Shown here piece after piece: positions 7,826 through 17,840 of a stretch of DNA of 43,857 nt; positions within the stretch are counted from its first letter, which is position 1; each line of letters starts with the position of its first letter. The notes under the pieces were generated by a model. It worked only from the letters and a program-made list of their open reading frames with translations, was not told the DNA's origin and did not search any database. Origin of the DNA: an uncultured Bacteroidales bacterium (GTDB lineage: Bacteria; Bacteroidota; Bacteroidia; Bacteroidales; UBA932); NCBI GenBank assembly GCA_946055165.1, contig CAMGFA010000012.1, positions 1 through 43,857 on the forward strand. The letters run 5' to 3'. A program made the translations under genes and the position numbers.

Positions 7826-9897
7826 GACAGCTCAGACGGCTTGCTGCAATCCAGTACTATCTGGCCATCGCGGATGTCAACCTGCACCTTGCTGCCTCTG
7901 GAAACTGAGCCCTTGAGGATTTCTTTGGCAATAAGATTCACCAACTCCCTCTGCATAAGGCGTTTGATTGGGCGTGCACCATAAGCGGGGTCGTAGCCTT
8001 CGTCTGTCATATAGTTTTCGAAAGCCCCGGAGAAGCTTATCCCTATCCCACTCTCCTCAAGTTTGGAGCGCAACTGTTCCATTTGCAGATGAAGTATCTG
8101 CCGTATGTCGTCCTTGTTCAACTGCTCGAAGGTGATGATTTCATCGATTCGGTTCAAGAATTCAGGACGAACCGAGGCCTTTAGCTGCTCAATCGTGGCA
8201 TTGGAAGTCATAATGAGAATTGTGTTCTTGAAATCCACTGTACGGCCCTTGTTGTCTGTAAGACGGCCGTCGTCCAGAACCTGCAGCAGGATATTGAACA
8301 CATCGGGATGGGCCTTCTCTATCTCATCGAGCAGAATCACTGAATATGGCTTCCTGCGCACCGCTTCGGTAAGCTGGCCGCCTTCGTCGTAGCCCACATA
8401 TCCCGGAGGCGCACCCACCAGCCTGCTCACAGAATGCCTCTCCTGATACTCCGACATATCGATTCTGGTAATCATATTCTCATCGTTGAAAAGGAATTCG
8501 GCCAGGGTCTTTGCCAGTTCGGTCTTGCCCACACCGGTGCTTCCAAGGAACATAAAACTGCCAATAGGACGTTTCTCGTTCTGCAGACCGGCACGCGAGC
8601 GGCGTACGGCATCGGACACGGCACGAATGGCCTGGTCCTGGCCCACAACCCTCTTGTGCAGCTCGTCTTCCATCCGGAGCAGTTTGTCCTTCTCGCTCTC
8701 AAGCATCCTGTTCACCGGAATTCCGGTCCAGCGCGCCACCACCTCAGCAATATCCGAAGGTGTAACAGCCTCATTCAAAATAGGATCCTTGATAGCCGCC
8801 TTGCGGGCGTTGAGTTCCTCTATCTTCTTCTGGATACCGTTCATCTTGCCGTAGCGTATTTCGGCAACTTTGCCGTAATCGCCGCTGCGCTCGGCATTGG
8901 CAGCCTGGATCTTGAGTTCTTCGAGCTCGGCCCTGTCGTTCTGCAGGGCGGTAAGAATGGACTTCTCGTCGTTCCAGCGCTTTGCCAGAGCATCGTGTTC
9001 CACCCCAAGTTCCTTGAGTTCAGCATTGATTTTGTCGAGTTTGGCCGATACGCCCTCGCGCTTTACCGCCTCCTTCTCGATTTCCAGCTGACGGATTCGG
9101 CTTTCCAGATCCGCAATTGGCTCCGGTACGGAATTCATCTCCAGACGCAGTTTGGAAGCAGCCTCGTCCACAAGATCGATGGCCTTGTCGGGCAGGAATC
9201 GGGAAGTGATATAACGATGCGAGAGGTTTACTGCCGCAATCAGGGCATCGTCCTCTATCTTGACCTTGTGATGGTTCTCGTATTTCTCCTTAAGGCCTCG
9301 GAGGATGGAAATACTCTCAGCCGGGCTAGGCTCATCCACCATCACCATCTGGAAACGGCGCTCCAGAGCCTTGTCGGTCTCAAAATACTTCTGGTATTCG
9401 TCGAGAGTGGTAGAGCCTATGGTTCTGAGTTCTCCGCGGGCAAGGGCAGGTTTGAGGATGTTCGAAGCGTCCATGGCACCGGAAGAACGGCCGGCTCCGA
9501 CAAGTGTATGGATTTCATCTATAAAGAGAATCACTTCCCCTTCACTTTCGACAACTTCCTTGACAACCGCCTTGAGCCTTTCCTCGAATTCGCCCTGATA
9601 CTTGGCACCTGCAATCATGGCAGCGATGTCCAGAGAGTAAATTTTGCGGTCTTTGAGATTCTCCGGCACATTGCCGTCAACTATCTTTTGTGCAATGCCC
9701 TCGGATATGGCTGTCTTTCCCACACCAGGTTCACCCACCAGAATAGGATTGTTCTTGGTTCTGCGGCTAAGTATCTGCAGGACGCGGCGGATTTCCTCGT
9801 CACGCCCTATCACAGGATCGAGCTTTCCTTTTGCCGCCTTCTCATTCAGATTGATGGCAAAACGCTCGAGATTTTCAAATTTTCTGTTTTCACTCAT
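7822..9897 (-). CDS. clpB: ClpB-type AAA+ disaggregase lacking the N-terminal domain
   Basis: A 691-residue protein with both AAA+ modules. Walker A motifs are GEPGVGKT (55-62) and GSTGVGKT (452-459); Walker B motifs are LFIDEIH and LLDEIEKAH. Pore loops are AKYQGEF (Tyr100) and GYVGYDEGG. The coiled-coil M domain at about 262-380 marks it as ClpB rather than ClpA or ClpC. It begins in the linker just before AAA1, so the roughly 150-residue Clp-N domain is absent. Only 71 bp separate it from the upstream gene and no N-domain remnant is present there. AAA2 also has a short stretch between MTSN and RPEFLNRID (10 residues, against about 30 in E. coli ClpB). It would work with DnaK in refolding aggregated protein. 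The start is supported by an AAAGGAG at 9908-9914. Confidence 0.93.
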   Translation of the reverse strand: MSENRKFENLERFAINLNEKAAKGKLDPVIGRDEEIRRVLQILSRRTKNNPILVGEPGVGKTAISEGIAQKIVDGNVPENLKDRKIYSLDIAAMIAGAKYQGEFEERLKAVVKEVVESEGEVILFIDEIHTLVGAGRSSGAMDASNILKPALARGELRTIGSTTLDEYQKYFETDKALERRFQMVMVDEPSPAESISILRGLKEKYENHHKVKIEDDALIAAVNLSHRYITSRFLPDKAIDLVDEAASKLRLEMNSVPEPIADLESRIRQLEIEKEAVKREGVSAKLDKINAELKELGVEHDALAKRWNDEKSILTALQNDRAELEELKIQAANAERSGDYGKVAEIRYGKMNGIQKKIEELNARKAAIKDPILNEAVTPSDIAEVVARWTGIPVNRMLESEKDKLLRMEDELHKRVVGQDQAIRAVSDAVRRSRAGLQNEKRPIGSFMFLGSTGVGKTELAKTLAEFLFNDENMITRIDMSEYQERHSVSRLVGAPPGYVGYDEGGQLTEAVRRKPYSVILLDEIEKAHPDVFNILLQVLDDGRLTDNKGRTVDFKNTILIMTSNATIEQLKASVRPEFLNRIDEIITFEQLNKDDIRQILHLQMEQLRSKLEESGIGISFSGAFENYMTDEGYDPAYGARPIKRLMQRELVNLIAKEILKGSVSRGSKVQVDIRDGQIVLDCSKPSELS

Positions 9898-9907
9898 AGT
9901 TTCAATT

Positions 9908-9914
9908 CTCCTTT
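9908..9914 (-). promoter_or_regulatory. Strong Shine-Dalgarno-like site supporting the short clpB start
   Basis: AAAGGAG on the minus strand lies 10 bases before the clpB ATG. Such sites are uncommon in Bacteroidota. Its position argues that the N-domain-less start at 9897 is genuine. Confidence 0.55.
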
Positions 9915-9968
9915 GAAAGTGAAAACATCAAATTGCGTTCCTATAGCGCTTTTGACAAAATGGCAGAA

Positions 9969-11708
9969 CTAATCCTCCACAGAAATGGAACGGAGCGACT
10001 CGCGATAGGCAGCAAGAATTCTGGACTTGGATATGAAGCCAAGATAATGGTGCTGCTCATCGATTACAGGCAGACGCCAGGCCTCTGTGCGCTCGAATTT
10101 GTCTATCACCGAAGACATCTTTTCGTCCCTGTAAACATAGTCGGACGGCTGTTTCATCAGATTATAGGTATGGATGTCCCTGTGCCTGCTCAAATCGGGA
10201 ATTATCTTGCGGATGTCGTCCATCTCCACAAGGCCCTGGAAAATACCGTCCTTCCCCACAACAGGGAACACTGCAGCGGTACTCTTCGAGACTATGGTCA
10301 TTATCTCGTCTATGTCGGCATCGAGGTCCAGACGGGGATATTTGTCACGCACCAGATCGGAGGTCTTCATAAGGGTGAGAGCCGCCTGGTCGGAATCGTG
10401 GGTGAGCAGTTCACCCTTCTGGGCCAGACGCTTGGTATATATCGAATAGTGTTCCCAGATACGGGTGACTCCGAACGATACGACGCAGGAAAGGATGAGC
10501 GGAAGGAAAAGGTCGTAACCTCCGGTCATCTCCGCAATAAGGAAGATGGAAGTCATCGGTGCCTGCATAACCCCGGCCATAAGGGCCGCCATGCCCACAA
10601 GAACGAAATTCTGCACCGGAAGGGTCCAGAACCTGTCGGCAAAGCAGTTGTTGAGCACGCCAACCACGACAAAACCCATAATTGCCCCCACAAAAAGAGT
10701 AGGACCGAAGGTGCCTCCGACGCCCCCTCCGGCATTGGTGAGAGTCATAGAGACCACCTTGAAAAACATCACCAGGGCAAAAAGCAGGAGCAGCCCCCAG
10801 GAATTGGAGGAAAGGAAAGACAGAGGCGAAGCATCAAGCTCCCCTCCCTGCCCCGTGAGCAGAAGGGTGATGTCGCCGTAGCCCTCGCCCAAAAGCGGCG
10901 GGAAGAGAAAAACAAGAAGCCCCACCCCGATGGAGCAAAGCAGCCACTTGAGCCATGGCGAACTCATTTTACCGAACACATCCTCAAGTTTGAGAGTGGT
11001 GCGGGTGAAATACAAAGACATAAATCCTCCGGCAATTCCCAAAAGAATGTAGAAGGGAATATTGTGCAACATAAAAGGCTCCAGACTGCACTCGAAAGCC
11101 GGATTGAAACCGTTGAAAAGATAGCTCACCACCGCTGCCGACACCGTTGCCACCATCATGGGCATAATGGAGGTGAGGGAGATGTTGAAAAAAAGTATTT
11201 CCAGAGTAAAGAGCATGCCGGCCAGCGGGGCTTTGAAAATGCCTGCAATTGCCGCTGCAGCACCGCAGCCCACAAGGACAGTCACATTGCGGTAAGAAAG
11301 TTTTCCGGCCCTGGCGAAATTGGAACCGATTGCAGCTCCGGTATAGACTATAGGGGCCTCGGCTCCCACGGAGCCGCCGAAACCGATGGTGAGCACAGAA
11401 GTCACCACCGAACTTATCATATTGTGAGGCTTTATGCGGGAATCGTTGCGGGAAATGGCCTGAAGTACCTTGGTTACACCATGTCCGATGTCGTCCTTGA
11501 CAACATATCTCAGCAAAAGCAGGGAAAACAGCATACCAACCGAAGGCAGGGCAAGGCTCCAGAGCGAATTTTTCTCCACCAGCGGAGACAGCATGGACTG
11601 GATGAAATGTATGCCTTTCTGCAGTATGACCGCCATAAAACCAGTGCAGAGCCCCACGAGAAGGCTCAGCACTAACAATTGGTTCTGCTCTTTACGTTTA
11701 AGCTTCAT
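9969..11708 (-). CDS. ClC family chloride channel/transporter with C-terminal CBS pair
   Basis: A 579-residue membrane protein. Many hydrophobic helices fill residues 10-430 and a cytoplasmic CBS pair fills about 440-579. Anion-pathway motifs of the family are visible: GSVGAEAP, which carries the gating glutamate, and GGTFGPTLFVG, the GxFxP motif. It should move chloride or another anion across the inner membrane, as a channel or an anion/proton antiporter; the sequence does not settle which. The CBS pair (VFPVVGKDGIFQGLVEMDDI, LPVIDEQHHYLGFISKS) suggests nucleotide sensing. The chosen start is the ATG at 11706-11708, which gives a short basic N-terminus (MKLKRKEQNQ) and overlaps the upstream stop by 11 bp, suggesting coupling to the small acidic protein gene. 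Confidence 0.92.
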   Translation of the reverse strand: MKLKRKEQNQLLVLSLLVGLCTGFMAVILQKGIHFIQSMLSPLVEKNSLWSLALPSVGMLFSLLLLRYVVKDDIGHGVTKVLQAISRNDSRIKPHNMISSVVTSVLTIGFGGSVGAEAPIVYTGAAIGSNFARAGKLSYRNVTVLVGCGAAAAIAGIFKAPLAGMLFTLEILFFNISLTSIMPMMVATVSAAVVSYLFNGFNPAFECSLEPFMLHNIPFYILLGIAGGFMSLYFTRTTLKLEDVFGKMSSPWLKWLLCSIGVGLLVFLFPPLLGEGYGDITLLLTGQGGELDASPLSFLSSNSWGLLLLFALVMFFKVVSMTLTNAGGGVGGTFGPTLFVGAIMGFVVVGVLNNCFADRFWTLPVQNFVLVGMAALMAGVMQAPMTSIFLIAEMTGGYDLFLPLILSCVVSFGVTRIWEHYSIYTKRLAQKGELLTHDSDQAALTLMKTSDLVRDKYPRLDLDADIDEIMTIVSKSTAAVFPVVGKDGIFQGLVEMDDIRKIIPDLSRHRDIHTYNLMKQPSDYVYRDEKMSSVIDKFERTEAWRLPVIDEQHHYLGFISKSRILAAYRESLRSISVED

Positions 11709-12054
11709 CAGCAGGGTCGTCGTCGCTTCCGTATTGGGAGATATTGTCGTCCGGAATGGTGTTGTCGTCACCGGCATCGGAGCTTCCGCCGCTGTAATCG
11801 TCATCCTCTCCGTCGAGCCAGCGCTCCACATCGTCGGCATCGTCCACATCCACCTTGATTTTCACAAGGTATATTCCGTCCGGAACCTCAAGAGTCACAG
11901 CGTAAAAACTGCTTCCGTCCGGTTTCGGATATTTCACCAGATCAACCAGGCAGTCACTCGGACCCTGAGGATATTTTTCTTTGAAAGCGTCCAACAGTTC
12001 TGCGGACATATTTTCGTAACTTACAACGTGTCTTTTTTTACCTATGTTTTGCAT
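11698..12054 (-). CDS. Small acidic conserved protein of Bacteroidales type, function unknown
   Basis: A 118-residue protein from the ATG at 12052-12054; a TTG at 12075 would add 7 residues. The N-terminal half is ordered and contains HVVSYENMSAELLDAFKEKY and FYAVTLEVPDGIYLVKIKVD, a pattern I recognise from Bacteroidales proteins sometimes labelled DNA primase without good reason. The last 40 residues are strongly acidic and Gly/Ser/Asp-rich (GEDDDYSGGSSDAGDDN), probably disordered. It lies between a ygiQ-like gene (30 bp) and the ClC gene (11-bp overlap). I do not assign a function. Confidence 0.75.
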   Translation of the reverse strand: MQNIGKKRHVVSYENMSAELLDAFKEKYPQGPSDCLVDLVKYPKPDGSSFYAVTLEVPDGIYLVKIKVDVDDADDVERWLDGEDDDYSGGSSDAGDDNTIPDDNISQYGSDDDPADEA

Positions 12055-12084
12055 AACAGTAGAATTAGGCTGCAATTATAGGGA

Positions 12085-13809
12085 TTATTTACTAAAGAAA
12101 AAACTTTTTTGCGCTTTTTTCGCAGAGGAATTTCTCTCCACGAAAACAGGCTTCATGGTACGAGGGTCCAATCCGGTATAGAACATCACGGAAGAGGTAG
12201 TCATGGGGGTAGGGGTAAAATCCTGCACCTGTTCCATCCAAATACCTTTAAGTGCCTTGTTGTTAGCCAGTTTGCGCATATCGTCCATTGTACATCCCGG
12301 GTGCGCGGAGATAAAATAAGGCACCAGTGCACCGTGCGTTCCCGCCTCCCGGTTTATTTTGTCAAATTCCTGCCGCAGCCTCTCGAAATAAGTGAAAGGC
12401 GGCTTTGCCATATAATAGAGCACCTTGTCCTCCGTATGCTCCGGGGCAACTTTCATACGGCCGCTGATATGGTGCAACATAAGTTCCTTGAGGTATGGTC
12501 TGGACGATTCGTCCACAAAGCCCTCGGGGCTGAGGAAAAGATCATAGCGTATGCCGCTCCCCACATAGGAATGCCGGACTCCTTTCACCGAATCGACCTC
12601 CCTGTAGAGCTCGAGTATATCTTCGTGCGAGCGGTCCAGATTTCTGCAGGCGGAAGGAAAAAGGCAGCTGCGACGCCGGCATTTTGCACAGAGTGCGGCA
12701 TCTTTCCCCTTCATTCCGTACATATTTGCAGTAGGGGCTCCGAGATCGGAGATATTGCCATGGAAATCCTCTTTCTGCACCAATGCCCTCACTTCTTTGA
12801 GAATGCTTTCGTGGCTGCGGGACTGGATGAACTTGCCCTGATGCGCTGCAATCGTACAGAAATTGCATCCGCCGAAACAGCCCCTGTGAGTGATAATACT
12901 GTCTTTGATCATATCGTAGGCAGGAATCCTCTTCCCCTTGTAGCGGGGATGGGGCAGTTTGGTAAAAGGCAGATCCCAGTAGGAATCCATTTCTTCCGTG
13001 GTGGAAGGCGGATATGGCGGATTCACCTGCACATAGCCTCCCTCACAAGGCTCCACGATTGTCTTCGGATGCAGCATATTCGCATGAGTCTCAATCTCGT
13101 GGAAATTCTCGGCAAAAGCCTTTTTGCTCTTCTGGCATTCCTCGAAAGAATGAAGAAGCAGCATCTGCTCCTGAGGCAGTTTCGGACTCCCCTTCCGGTA
13201 AAAAGCAAATTGTGGAAGCGCTTCCATCTGGCGAATGTTTCTGCCCGATTCTATGGCTCTGGTAAGCTCCAGCATAGCTTTTTCGCCCATTCCGTAACAA
13301 AGCCAGTCGGCTCCGCTGCTCAACAGCACAGAAGGCATAAGGCAATCGTCCCAGTAATCGTAATGGCAAAGGCGCCTCAAGGAGGCCTCAACGCCGCCGA
13401 TTACCACAGGGACCTCAGGGAAAAGCCGTTTAAGTATTCTGGAATAAACGCTTACGGCACGGTCGGGACGCTGCCCGCTGCGGCCTTCGGGCGTGTAGGC
13501 ATCGTCGTGGCGCAAACGCTTCTGGGCGGTATAATGGTTCACCATAGAATCCATCGCGCCTGCATTCACTGCGAAATAGAGCCTCGGGGCACCCAGCTTG
13601 CGGAAATCACGCAAATCGTCCCTCCAGTTAGGCTGGGGGACGATTGCTATTCTGTAGCCGAACTTCTGCAGGTATCGGCCTATACAGGCTGTTCCAAAAC
13701 TCGGGTGGTCGATAAAAGCATCGCCGGTAAAAATGATGATGTCTATATAGTCCCAGCCCAAAGCCTGCACCTCCTTGACGGAGGTCGGAAACATATACGC
13801 CTGTTCCAT
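12085..13809 (-). CDS. YgiQ family radical SAM protein
   Basis: A 574-residue protein. The N-terminal part resembles the cobalamin-binding-like domain of UPF0313/YgiQ proteins (FTGDAFIDHPSFG, VVIGGVEASLRR). A radical SAM core follows, with the cluster motif CFGGCNFC (Cys311, Cys315, Cys318; CX3CX2C) just after IITHRG. The C-terminus carries MKVAPEHTEDKVL and PYFISAHPGCTMDD, typical of the family. YgiQ proteins should reductively cleave S-adenosylmethionine, but their substrate is not established. It starts 6 bp after argS in a minus-strand run of housekeeping genes. A 3.4-kb open frame antisense to this gene and argS has no support. Confidence 0.93.
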   Translation of the reverse strand: MEQAYMFPTSVKEVQALGWDYIDIIIFTGDAFIDHPSFGTACIGRYLQKFGYRIAIVPQPNWRDDLRDFRKLGAPRLYFAVNAGAMDSMVNHYTAQKRLRHDDAYTPEGRSGQRPDRAVSVYSRILKRLFPEVPVVIGGVEASLRRLCHYDYWDDCLMPSVLLSSGADWLCYGMGEKAMLELTRAIESGRNIRQMEALPQFAFYRKGSPKLPQEQMLLLHSFEECQKSKKAFAENFHEIETHANMLHPKTIVEPCEGGYVQVNPPYPPSTTEEMDSYWDLPFTKLPHPRYKGKRIPAYDMIKDSIITHRGCFGGCNFCTIAAHQGKFIQSRSHESILKEVRALVQKEDFHGNISDLGAPTANMYGMKGKDAALCAKCRRRSCLFPSACRNLDRSHEDILELYREVDSVKGVRHSYVGSGIRYDLFLSPEGFVDESSRPYLKELMLHHISGRMKVAPEHTEDKVLYYMAKPPFTYFERLRQEFDKINREAGTHGALVPYFISAHPGCTMDDMRKLANNKALKGIWMEQVQDFTPTPMTTSSVMFYTGLDPRTMKPVFVERNSSAKKAQKSFFFSK

Positions 13810-13815
13810 AATAAA

Positions 13816-15537
13816 TTACATTCTGTCAGGAAGTTGGATTCCGAGCAGGCCCATAGCCATTTCGAGAATTCTTGCAACCTGGCTTATAAGGGCCAGCCTC
13901 ATACTCAGCACAGCCGGGTCCTGCTCCTTGAGCACCGGAGTATCGTGATAGTACTGATTGAACTCCTTGGCAAGTTCGTAGCTGTAGTTGGCAAGAAGGG
14001 CCGGCGAGAACTTGTCGGCAGCCTCCTGCAACTTGGAAGGATAGCTGCTGAGCAGCTGAACCAGCCTTATTTCCTTGGCCTGCAGTGCAATTCCGTCGGC
14101 AATGGCAGCCTTGGTGCTGGCCTTGCGCAGTATGCTCTTGATTCTGGCGTGGGTATATTGGATGAACGGACCGGTGTTGCCGTTGAAATCTATGCTCTCC
14201 TTAGGGTCGAAGAGCATCGTCTTCTTGGGATCCACCTTGAGGATGAAATACTTGAGAGCTCCGAGGCCGATGCTGTGATAAAGTGCATCCTTCTCCCCGG
14301 CCCCCAGATCGTCCAGTTTGCCCGATGCCTCCGAAGTGGCCTTTGCCTCTTCGTACATCTTCTCGATGAGGTCGTCTGCATCGACCACCGTTCCCTCCCT
14401 GCTCTTCATCTTGCCTTCCGGAAGTTCAACCATTCCGTAGCTCAGATGGTAGATGCGGTCGGCCCAGTCGAAGCCCAGCTTCTTGAGCACGAGCTTGAGC
14501 ACCTGGAAGTGATAGTCCTGCTCGTTGCCCACCACATATATATGGGAATCGAGATTGCACTCGGAGAAACGTCTTTCAGCAGTTCCGATGTCCTGGGTGA
14601 TATAGACAGATGTTCCGTCGGAACGCAGAAGGAGTTTGCGGTCGAGGCCGTCGGCAGTGAGGTCACACCACACCGAGCCGTCGGGGTCCTTCACGAACAC
14701 TCCCATATCCAGCCCCTTCTGCACCAGTTCCTTGCCCAGCAGATAGGTCTGGGACTCGTAGTAAGTCTTGTCGAAGCTTATTCCCAGAGCCTTGTAGGTC
14801 TGCTCAAAGCCATCGAAAACCCACTGGTTCATCATCTGCCAGAGGGAGCGTACGGCAGGATTGCCCTGCTCCCAGTCCACAAGCATCTTGTGCACATCGT
14901 CCAGAACGGAAGGATCCTCCTTCTCCATCTTGGCATATTCCACATAGCAGTCCCCCACCAGATGGTCACCCTTCTGGGAGCGGCTCTGAGGGGTGGCTCC
15001 GTTGAATCGCTTCTGCCAGGCATACATACTCTTGCAGATATGCACGCCGCGGTCGTTCACAAGAGTGGCCTTGATCACATTGTTGCCGGCCGCCTTGAGA
15101 ATGTCCGATACGGACGATCCCAGAAGGTTGTTGCGCACGTGCCCCAGATGCAGAGGCTTGTTCGTGTTCGGAGAAGAGAACTCCACCATTATGGTTTTGC
15201 CGGTGGAAGGAAGCTTGCCGAAGCAGGCATCGGCCGAAATCTGCTGAAGGGTTTCGGTCCAGAAGGCTCCGGAAAGGCAGATGTTCAGAAAGCCTTTCAC
15301 CACATTGAAAGAACCCACCTCCGGGCAGTTCTGCTGCAGCCAGGCACCGATTTCCCCGGCCGTCTGCTCAGGGCCTTTGCGGGAAATACGCAAAAGAGGG
15401 AAGACCACAATGGTGCAGTCTCCCTCAAAGCCTTTGTTTGTGGGACCAAGCTGAATCTGGGACGCATCGGCCTGCTGGCCGTAAAGGGCCTGAACGGCTT
15501 CTGAAGCCTTCAGAGCGAGAAAGGTCTCGGCACTCAT
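13816..15537 (-). CDS. argS: Arginyl-tRNA synthetase
   Basis: A 573-residue class I aminoacyl-tRNA synthetase charging tRNA-Arg with arginine. An Arg-tRNA synthetase N-terminal (additional) domain covers about 1-105. The catalytic core has the HIGH-type signature PLHLGHVRNN (His130-His133), and the KMSKS-type loop reads GKMKSREG. The C-terminal region has the DALR anticodon-binding fold ending in LEMAMGLLGIQLPDRM, with the usual terminal methionine. Length fits the family. It begins 1 bp after the rpoD stop and is followed after 6 bp by the radical SAM gene, so it is part of the degQ-rpoD-argS-ygiQ run. Confidence 0.96.
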   Translation of the reverse strand: MSAETFLALKASEAVQALYGQQADASQIQLGPTNKGFEGDCTIVVFPLLRISRKGPEQTAGEIGAWLQQNCPEVGSFNVVKGFLNICLSGAFWTETLQQISADACFGKLPSTGKTIMVEFSSPNTNKPLHLGHVRNNLLGSSVSDILKAAGNNVIKATLVNDRGVHICKSMYAWQKRFNGATPQSRSQKGDHLVGDCYVEYAKMEKEDPSVLDDVHKMLVDWEQGNPAVRSLWQMMNQWVFDGFEQTYKALGISFDKTYYESQTYLLGKELVQKGLDMGVFVKDPDGSVWCDLTADGLDRKLLLRSDGTSVYITQDIGTAERRFSECNLDSHIYVVGNEQDYHFQVLKLVLKKLGFDWADRIYHLSYGMVELPEGKMKSREGTVVDADDLIEKMYEEAKATSEASGKLDDLGAGEKDALYHSIGLGALKYFILKVDPKKTMLFDPKESIDFNGNTGPFIQYTHARIKSILRKASTKAAIADGIALQAKEIRLVQLLSSYPSKLQEAADKFSPALLANYSYELAKEFNQYYHDTPVLKEQDPAVLSMRLALISQVARILEMAMGLLGIQLPDRM

Positions 15538-15538
15538 A

Positions 15539-16399
15539 CTATCCCAAATAAGATTTCAAAAGTTTGCTTGCGGCCGGTTTCTTGAGCTTGCGGATGGCCT
15601 TTTCCTTGATTTGGCGAACCCTCTCGCGGGTGAGGTCGAGGTTCTCGCCAATCTCCTCGAGAGTCATCTCCTGGCAGCCGATGCCGAAGAAGCACTTGAT
15701 GATTTCCCTCTCGCGAGGAGTGAGAATCTGCAGGGCTCTTTCGATTTCGGTACTGAGCGACTCGTTGTTGAGTCCGCGGTCGGCCATAGGCGAATCGTCG
15801 TTCGGAATCACATCCAGAAGGGAGTTGTCCTCGCCCTCGACAAAAGGAGCGTCCACGCTCACGTGACGGCCGGAAACCCTGAGGGTATCGGCAATCTTCT
15901 CGCGGGGGATGTCTATGAGGTCGGCCAGCTCCTCGTTCGAAGGCTGCCTCTCGTTCTCCTGCTCAAAGCGTCCGAGAGCCTTGTTTATCTTGTTCAGCGC
16001 ACCCACCTGGTTCAAAGGCAGGCGGACAATGCGGCTCTGCTCTGCGAGTGCCTGGAGAATGCTCTGGCGAATCCACCATACGGCGTAGGAAATGAACTTG
16101 AAACCGCGTGTTTCATCGAATTTCTCCGCTGCCTTTATAAGTCCGAGGTTACCCTCATTGATAAGGTCCGGCAGGCTCAGGCCCTGGTTCTGGTACTGTT
16201 TTGCAACTGAAACCACGAAACGCAGGTTGGCTCTTGTAAGTTTTTCAAGCGCAGCCTGATCACCCTTGCGGATGCGCTGCGCCAGTTCAACTTCTTCTTC
16301 CGGTGACACCAACTCCTCGCGGCCTATCTCCTGAAGATACTTGTCCAGGGAGGCGCTTTCGCGGTTGGTGATACTTTTTGTAATCTTAAGCTGTCTCAT
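15539..16399 (-). CDS. rpoD: Primary RNA polymerase sigma factor (RpoD/SigA)
   Basis: A 286-residue group 1 sigma factor of the compact Bacteroidota type. It starts at region 1.2 ([27 protein letters not shown]) and lacks region 1.1 and the long non-conserved insert. Region 2 is readable ([52 protein letters not shown]), then region 3 and a region 4 helix-turn-helix ([20 protein letters not shown]). It would direct transcription from the TTTG/TAnnTTTG promoters seen throughout this window. It lies 15 bp after degQ and 1 bp before argS, so read-through from the degQ promoter is likely. Confidence 0.95.
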   Translation of the reverse strand: MRQLKITKSITNRESASLDKYLQEIGREELVSPEEEVELAQRIRKGDQAALEKLTRANLRFVVSVAKQYQNQGLSLPDLINEGNLGLIKAAEKFDETRGFKFISYAVWWIRQSILQALAEQSRIVRLPLNQVGALNKINKALGRFEQENERQPSNEELADLIDIPREKIADTLRVSGRHVSVDAPFVEGEDNSLLDVIPNDDSPMADRGLNNESLSTEIERALQILTPREREIIKCFFGIGCQEMTLEEIGENLDLTRERVRQIKEKAIRKLKKPAASKLLKSYLG

Positions 16400-16414
16400 T
16401 TATATTTTAATCTG

Positions 16415-17773
16415 TCATTCCTTCGGCAGGGCGAAGAAGACAGTGCGTCCGGCCGGAGTCATACATTCTATCACTATGCTCCTCTTAGCCTTCTCAGCTG
16501 CCTCCACTACGTCCTGAGGCGTGGAAACGCTGCGGTCGTTGACAAAGCGGATGATGAGTCCGTCCACTGCCCCGCATTCAGCGAGCTTGCCTTTGCCCAC
16601 CGAAACAATCTCCACTCCGCTCTTGATGTGCAGAGCCTGGAGGGTCTTGCTGTCGGCAGACTTGAGCTGTGCTCCGTAGAAGACCAGCGCTCCGTCATCA
16701 AGGGTAGTGCCGTTTGGCTGGACATCTCCCTGGAAAGTGACCTTGCAGGTGTGGGTCTTCTGTCCGCGGGCATAAGTAATGTTGCTGACATCGCCAGGAT
16801 GGTAGCTGTTCACTATTTCCTGCAGTTCGCTAGGATTGTGGACAGTTTTGTTTCCTATCTGGAGAATGACATCACCGCTCTTGAGCCCGGCTTTGTCGGC
16901 TGCGCTTCCTTTTGCAACCTCATAGATATATACGCCGTCAAGCGAAGAAAGTTTCATTTCATCGGCAATTTTTTCATCAACTGCCGTCATTGTTATGCCC
17001 AAACGGGCGCGGCGTACTGTTCCGTATTCGATGAGATCAGCCACAATCTTGCTCACGATATTGGAAGGAACGGCAAAGGAATAACCGCTGTATGAGCCTG
17101 TCTGCGAGATAATTGCAGTATTGATACCCACCAGCTCGCCTTTCTTGTTTACAAGGGCGCCTCCCGAGTTTCCAGGGTTCACGGCAGCATCGGTCTGGAT
17201 GAAACTTTCCACCTTGAATTCGCCGGTGTAGTTAGGCATTGTACGTCCTTTGGCCGATACGATTCCGGCAGTGATGGTGGAACGCAAATCGTAAGGGCTG
17301 CCTATTGCAAGCACCCACTCGCCTATGCGGAGTTTGTCGGAATCGGCAAAACGCAGATAAGGCAGTTTCTCCGAGTTGATCTTGAGAAGGGCGATGTCCG
17401 TTGCCGGATCTGCTCCCACAAGGGTGGCGTCATAGGATTTGTTGTTGTTGAGGGTAACGCGGATGCTGGAGGCATCGGCAATCACGTGGTTGTTTGTAAC
17501 CACATAGCCGTCGGGACGGATGATCACTCCCGAACCGCTGGCCTTTCTCTCGCGGCCCTGAGGAATAAATTCATCTCCGAAGAAAAATTTGAAGAAAGGA
17601 TCGGAAATCTGATTGCTTACCTGATTGGCCTTTATGGTAACTTCCACATATACAACGGCTTCTACAGCCGTTTCAGCTGCGCTCGTGAAATCGGGATAGT
17701 CCTGTCCTGACAAAATGGCAGAACTTCCGAGAAGAGTTGTCACAGCAATAAGAGACATTAATGACTTTTTCAT
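16415..17773 (-). CDS. degQ: DegP/DegQ-type periplasmic serine protease (HtrA)
   Basis: A 452-residue exported protease with an N-terminal signal peptide (MKKSLMSLIAVTTLLGSSA). The trypsin-like domain carries the triad His96 (VTNNHVIAD), Asp126 (ATDIALL) and Ser203 (NPGNSGGAL). A full PDZ domain follows at about 255-345 (LGITMTAV, GLKSGDVILQIG), and a second, more diverged PDZ-like region ends the protein. HtrA proteins degrade or hold misfolded envelope proteins. It is first in a minus-strand run with rpoD 15 bp downstream, an arrangement that could link envelope stress to sigma supply. DegP versus DegQ cannot be decided here. Confidence 0.94.
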   Translation of the reverse strand: MKKSLMSLIAVTTLLGSSAILSGQDYPDFTSAAETAVEAVVYVEVTIKANQVSNQISDPFFKFFFGDEFIPQGRERKASGSGVIIRPDGYVVTNNHVIADASSIRVTLNNNKSYDATLVGADPATDIALLKINSEKLPYLRFADSDKLRIGEWVLAIGSPYDLRSTITAGIVSAKGRTMPNYTGEFKVESFIQTDAAVNPGNSGGALVNKKGELVGINTAIISQTGSYSGYSFAVPSNIVSKIVADLIEYGTVRRARLGITMTAVDEKIADEMKLSSLDGVYIYEVAKGSAADKAGLKSGDVILQIGNKTVHNPSELQEIVNSYHPGDVSNITYARGQKTHTCKVTFQGDVQPNGTTLDDGALVFYGAQLKSADSKTLQALHIKSGVEIVSVGKGKLAECGAVDGLIIRFVNDRSVSTPQDVVEAAEKAKRSIVIECMTPAGRTVFFALPKE

Positions 17774-17840
17774 TTCTATTCGTTTTATATTTTGTTTGTA
17801 AATCTGTTGTTCGCCCCGTGAAGGGTCCCCATATATAAGT

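Noticed and set aside
9933..11675. A 580-codon plus-strand open frame antisense to the ClC gene
   Set aside because: The translation is His/Arg/Lys-rich low-complexity sequence typical of an antisense shadow; the ClC gene is certain.
12109..15504. A 1131-codon open frame on the plus strand antisense to the ygiQ-like gene and argS
   Set aside because: It spans two clear genes and the gap between them. Its translation has no recognisable domain, and its openness follows from the codon bias of the minus-strand genes.
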